NCBI GenBank assembly: GCA_002770755.1
Contig: PCQY01000006.1
Coordinates: 1 to 33,301 of the forward strand
Reading direction: 5' to 3'
Source of the DNA: a candidate division WWE3 bacterium CG23_combo_of_CG06-09_8_20_14_all_40_14
Lineage (GTDB): Bacteria; Patescibacteriota; WWE3; CG2-30-40-12
Length of the DNA: 33,301 nt
The position numbers were made by a program, and so were the translations under genes. The notes beneath the pieces are model-generated. The model worked only from the letters and a program-made list of their open reading frames with translations, was not told the DNA's origin and ran no database searches. This document shows positions 32,942 to 33,301 of this stretch, in pieces (the first letter of the stretch is position 1; each line of letters starts with the position of its first letter).

Positions 32942-33060
32942 GAAGAAGAGCAACTACAAATAGTAGACAAGCACACATTGGGGCTACTTGTAACCGTGCG
33001 TATTGGAAATCGCTAACAAAAGTGGAAAAACGCAAGCGGCTGCGATGACTTATATTATTA

Positions 33061-33301
33061 TCAATTCTTTCCACTAACATCCACTATTAGATTAAGCATC
33101 CTGAGAACTTTTTCATCCCAACTGTTTTTTCTGGCAACCTTTTTCCGCTGGCTTGTTTTATCATCGGAATCTTCTTTTAGCACTTTTTCTATTAAACGGA
33201 CGAAATCTTCCTCGTTTTCTGCTATATAACACACATCCTTAAAAGGTTTATAAGAAGGAAGAGCTGTTACCACTGTAGGAAGACCGGCCGAAAGAGCGTC
33301 G
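33061..33301 (-). CDS. Glycosyltransferase, C-terminal fragment cut by the window edge
   Basis: Only the last 79 or so codons are visible; the frame is open to base 33301 without a start. The visible part begins DALSAGLPTVVTALPSYK, the segment just after the donor Glu motif of GT4 enzymes, then runs DFVRLIEKVLKED and a helical tail. It therefore belongs to a fourth glycosyltransferase of the locus. The GTG near 33273 is internal, not the start. Confidence 0.75.
   Translation of the reverse strand, partial: DALSAGLPTVVTALPSYKPFKDVCYIAENEEDFVRLIEKVLKEDSDDKTSQRKKVARKNSWDEKVLRMLNLIVDVSGKN

Noticed and set aside
33012-33050. Possible terminator (CGCA/TGCG stem followed by T5 on the minus strand) after the partial glycosyltransferase
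   Set aside because: The stem is only 4 bp, too weak to support.
1-33301. CRISPR arrays, phage genes or insertion-sequence transposases
   Set aside because: No regularly spaced repeats, Cas, phage or transposase frames were seen on either strand.

Overview
This AT-rich window looks like a chromosome segment of a Patescibacteria (CPR) bacterium, probably Microgenomates-like. That placement is inferred from the divergent short-form division proteins, a DUF4012 protein in a surface-glycan locus, compact overlapping genes and tRNAs without an encoded CCA. TGA is used as a stop (ftsZ, rsmH, lepB) and the long reading frames contain no internal TGA, so the code looks standard rather than the TGA=Gly code of some CPR groups. 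No species can be named from sequence alone.

Layout. 1-3.6 kb: tRNA-Thr(CGT), a membrane-anchored Ig-like protein, a Wzx-type flippase 4 nt behind tRNA-Val(CAC), type I signal peptidase, and rplU-rpmA. 3.5-21.6 kb: a rearranged division and cell-wall (dcw) cluster. Going down the minus strand it runs mraZ-rsmH-ftsL-ftsI-(MurA-like), then a plus-strand island (MurF-like + ECF sigma), then murA-murB, ftsW, murG-ftsQ-ftsA-ftsZ-(new 36-aa membrane ORF), then ileS-rodA. mraY, murC, murD, murE and a functional murF are not in the window. 21.7-23.7 kb: glyQS and recO. 23.8-33.3 kb: a surface-glycan locus with DUF4012, a sugar-1-phosphate transferase, four glycosyltransferases (one cut by the window edge) and a Wzy/GT39 fusion.

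Main unusual signals. (1) A recurring promoter geometry: a -10 hexamer, often with an upstream TGN, lies exactly 6 nt before the start codon of at least seven genes, which predicts leaderless mRNAs; Shine-Dalgarno motifs are nearly absent. (2) Two degenerate Mur homologues, a MurA-like protein lacking the catalytic Cys loop and a MurF-like protein lacking the P-loop Lys, flank an ECF sigma factor inside the dcw cluster. (3) A 78-bp in-frame insert with terminal inverted repeats sits in murB. (4) A family of nested GGGGTC/GACCCC palindromes lies between genes; two copies bracket murA-murB and a half copy forms the end of recO. (5) A 36-codon membrane ORF is coupled to ftsZ by a GTGA overlap. 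(6) mraZ has a textbook promoter and three 10-bp-spaced MraZ boxes.

Together the genes supply lipid II precursor steps (MurA, MurB, MurG), septal and lateral wall synthesis (FtsW/FtsI, RodA), the divisome (FtsZ, FtsA, FtsQ, FtsL) and export of surface polysaccharide.
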